DNA of 23,310 nt from JACCTH01 sp050741915 (lineage in GTDB: Bacteria; Actinomycetota; Acidimicrobiia; Spongiisociales; ZC4RG35): positions 1 to 23,310 of the forward strand of contig JBOGEX010000004.1 in the NCBI GenBank assembly GCA_050741915.1. Reading direction: 5' to 3'. Below the pieces are notes generated by a model that made no database searches, was not told the origin of the DNA, and worked only from the letters and a program-made list of their open reading frames with translations. Numbering within the stretch: the stretch's first letter is position 1; each line of letters starts with the position of its first letter. Positions 21,996 to 23,310 of the stretch are shown piece after piece. The translations under genes and the position numbers were made by a program.

Positions 21996-22480
21996 CCGAT
22001 CTGTTGAAAGGTAGCGGGCACGTACTTCGAGAGCGCCTGCCGCCACCCTGCACTCAGGGCGGCGCCAACCGCCTCGTCCTCGCGCGCCAGCCAAGCGAGA
22101 TGGCGGAGGGCGTGATGGAGCACCTGGTCGGCATCGATCGCTGCCGGAGCCTCGGTGGCCGATCCCCGAGCGAGATCCCCGCTGTCAGTCGAGAGGCGGC
22201 GCGATTCGCCTTCCCCTTCGGCAACCGCGGCGATGAAAGTGAGGACCACCGCCGAGCCTTCCCATCTCCAGGAGGTGGAATGAAGCAGGAAGATTTCGGG
22301 CAGAAGGCCCGTCGCGGTTCGTCTGATTTCTTCCATCGGGTTCTCGCGACCGTGGGTTTCGATCAGCCAGGATCGTGGGCCTTCGGGTCCGGTGAGGAAG
22401 ATCTCCCCGTCGTCCTCGCACACCACGAAGACCTCCCCCCTGACGGGACCTTCGATGTCGAGGATCGGGCCGGTTGCCAC
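21992..22480 (-). CDS. Uncharacterised 162-residue protein with HSTSWRW motif
   Basis: I do not recognise a named family. The N-terminal half looks beta-rich (GPILDIEGPVRGEVFVVCED, GEIFLTGPEGPRSWLIETHG). The middle carries LPEIFLLHSTSWRWEGSAVV followed by LTFIAAV. The C-terminal half is helical (AIDADQVLHHALRHLAWLAR, then EDEAVGAALSAGWRQALSK). Overlap by ATGA with the DUF1059-like gene suggests a shared role. GTG 22480 is a minimal start: the frame stays open upstream for dozens of codons and includes a Cys-containing stretch (FPLCEHGRVATG), so the true N-terminus could be further out, although no ATG with a ribosome site was found there. The order of genes suggests an operon continuing into the DUF1905 pseudogene. 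Confidence 0.65.
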   Translation of the reverse strand: MATGPILDIEGPVRGEVFVVCEDDGEIFLTGPEGPRSWLIETHGRENPMEEIRRTATGLLPEIFLLHSTSWRWEGSAVVLTFIAAVAEGEGESRRLSTDSGDLARGSATEAPAAIDADQVLHHALRHLAWLAREDEAVGAALSAGWRQALSKYVPATFQQIG

Positions 22481-22749
22481 ACGGCCATGCTCGCAGAGGG
22501 GAAAGCCGCCAAGGGGTTGCAGTCTCCGCCCCGGCAGTCGCAGCCAGCTCTGGACGTGTCGACAAGCGGTGACCGAGCTTTCGGGGGTGGCATCGTCTCG
22601 TCGCCCGTCGGCCGCTTTCGTCGTTCTCGAGCCAAGAAGCTGAGGCCTCCTATCAGCTCCTCGACATGGAAAATGCTGGCGGGGCCCGAATGCCGTGAAC
22701 TTTGGGAACCTCGAGGTCGTCTCCGGTGTAAAGAGTCTCGGAGGTGCCG
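22481..22749. other. Divergent gap between the 162-residue gene and the cupredoxin gene
   Basis: This 269-bp stretch separates two divergent starts. The minus strand stays open in the frame of the 162-residue gene, so part of it may be coding. No reliable promoter boxes or inverted repeats were found. The plus-strand end holds the ribosome site of the cupredoxin gene (GGAGGTG at 22740-22746). Confidence 0.35.
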
Positions 22750-23310
22750 ATGCGAAGAGTGTTTCTCCTTATAGCGATCCTGGTCATGGTTCCCTCGGTT
22801 GCAAGGGCCGGTGGCGGCGGTGGGTCGATCTCCCTCTGCCCTGCCTATTCCGCGGGCACGACGATCTCGGTTTTGGACTCGTGCTTCAACGGGATCGCCC
22901 ATTCGGCACCCTTGGGCCAGACCCTGACCGTGAGCAACGACGGACAGCTACCCCACACGCTGACCGCAGTCGATGGTTCATTCGACACCGGGCAGCTGCA
23001 ACCCGGCCAGACCGCCGCCCTCGCCTTCGAGGAGGCGGGGATCTACAAGGTCTTCTGCACCCTTCACGGCTCGGTGGACGGTTCGGGCATGGCCGGTCTG
23101 CTTATCGTCGGTGAGCCGGACCCGGCGTTTGTTGCAGCCCCGATCGACCCCGAGCAGATCAAGTCCGATGTCAACCAGGCGGTCGCCGATGGCAACCAAT
23201 CGCTAATCGCCACGGTCGCCGGGCACGAGAGGATCCTCACCGGACTGGTGGCGGGTCAAACCGAGCTGAGCCAGAAGCTCGACCGGCTAGACGCCGCCAC
23301 CTCGCAGGAC
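22750..23310 (+). CDS. Membrane-anchored cupredoxin, N-terminal part (continues at 2-373)
   Basis: ATG 22750 follows GGAGGTG. Residues 1-20 are a signal sequence (RRVFLLIAILVMVPSVARA) with a likely cut after Ala-Arg-Ala. A Gly-rich start is followed by a cupredoxin domain (about residues 26-122). The type-1 copper ligands are visible: His69 in LPHTLTA, and Cys103, His106 and Met114 in VFCTLHGSVDGSGMAG. Cys30 and Cys45 could form a disulfide. A polar helical linker (about 130-185) leads to the membrane segment encoded at the start of the window, so the domain is exported and anchored by its C-terminus. Such proteins carry electrons or bind copper outside the membrane. The partner redox enzyme is not on the circle. 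The open frame across the junction supports circularity. Confidence 0.87.
   Translation, partial: MRRVFLLIAILVMVPSVARAGGGGGSISLCPAYSAGTTISVLDSCFNGIAHSAPLGQTLTVSNDGQLPHTLTAVDGSFDTGQLQPGQTAALAFEEAGIYKVFCTLHGSVDGSGMAGLLIVGEPDPAFVAAPIDPEQIKSDVNQAVADGNQSLIATVAGHERILTGLVAGQTELSQKLDRLDAATSQD
23184..23310. repeat. Terminal direct repeat, right copy (circular overlap)
   Basis: Identical to positions 1-127. See the left copy for interpretation. Confidence 0.93.

Noticed and set aside
1..23310. Search for tRNA, rRNA, insertion sequences and phage structural genes
   Set aside because: No cloverleaf-like segment with CCA end, rRNA core sequence, transposase motif or capsid/terminase/portal-like protein was recognised by eye on either strand.

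Overview
The window is a GC-rich (roughly 60%) bacterial sequence whose first and last 127 bases are identical. Removing one copy leaves a circle of 23,183 bp. A membrane-anchored cupredoxin gene reads through the junction in frame (22750 to the end, then 2 to 373), so the circle looks genuine at the sequence level, although a 127-base overlap is also what a k=127 assembler leaves on a circular path. I see no replication initiator, partition, conjugation, integrase or transposase gene and no tRNA or rRNA. The replicon status (cryptic plasmid, excised circle or assembly product) therefore stays open. The protein families (DUF2277, DUF1905, DUF1059, RibD-type reductases, LigC-type ligase, CHAT plus ECF sigma cluster), frequent GTG starts and promoters that seem to give leaderless messages point to an uncultured actinomycetote. 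This is inference from style, not a taxonomic assignment.

Layout. (a) 0.4-8.4 kb is a mixture of toxin-antitoxin modules and decaying genes: a Phd antitoxin with a frameshifted RelE-like toxin, an XRE plus nucleotidyltransferase pair with its operator, a truncated Fic/Doc-like remnant abutting a truncated sensor-kinase remnant, an intact metabolic block (VOC protein, GcvT/DmdA-like protein, small membrane protein) with a TetR-type operator, an intact Phd plus PIN (VapC) pair, and broken RibD-type reductase, GyrI-like and DUF2277 genes. (b) 8.4-9.5 kb holds an intact ATP-dependent DNA ligase. (c) 9.7-14.9 kb is a tight three-gene operon: an unrecognised 964-residue protein, a 668-residue HET-C-like protein and an SMR-like four-helix membrane protein that lacks the usual coupling glutamate. 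It closes with a strong hairpin. (d) 15.1-20.3 kb is a second intact unit: an intracellular subtilase carrying seven perfect hexapeptide repeats, divergent from a TPR-CHAT caspase-like protease, followed by an ECF sigma factor and a 151-residue partner overlapping it by ATGA. (e) 20.3-22.5 kb returns to small conserved genes and pseudogenes (reductase fragment, DUF2277, SnoaL-like pseudogene, DUF1905 pseudogene, DUF1059, an uncharacterised protein) and includes a perfect 26-bp palindrome.

How it fits together. The two central units are intact over more than 10 kb, while the flanks carry many point lesions and truncations. This suggests that selection is acting on the centre. Unit (d) has the parts of a protease-controlled transcription switch. 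Unit (c) looks like an effector operon that may act on membranes. Both readings are hypotheses drawn from motifs and gene order.
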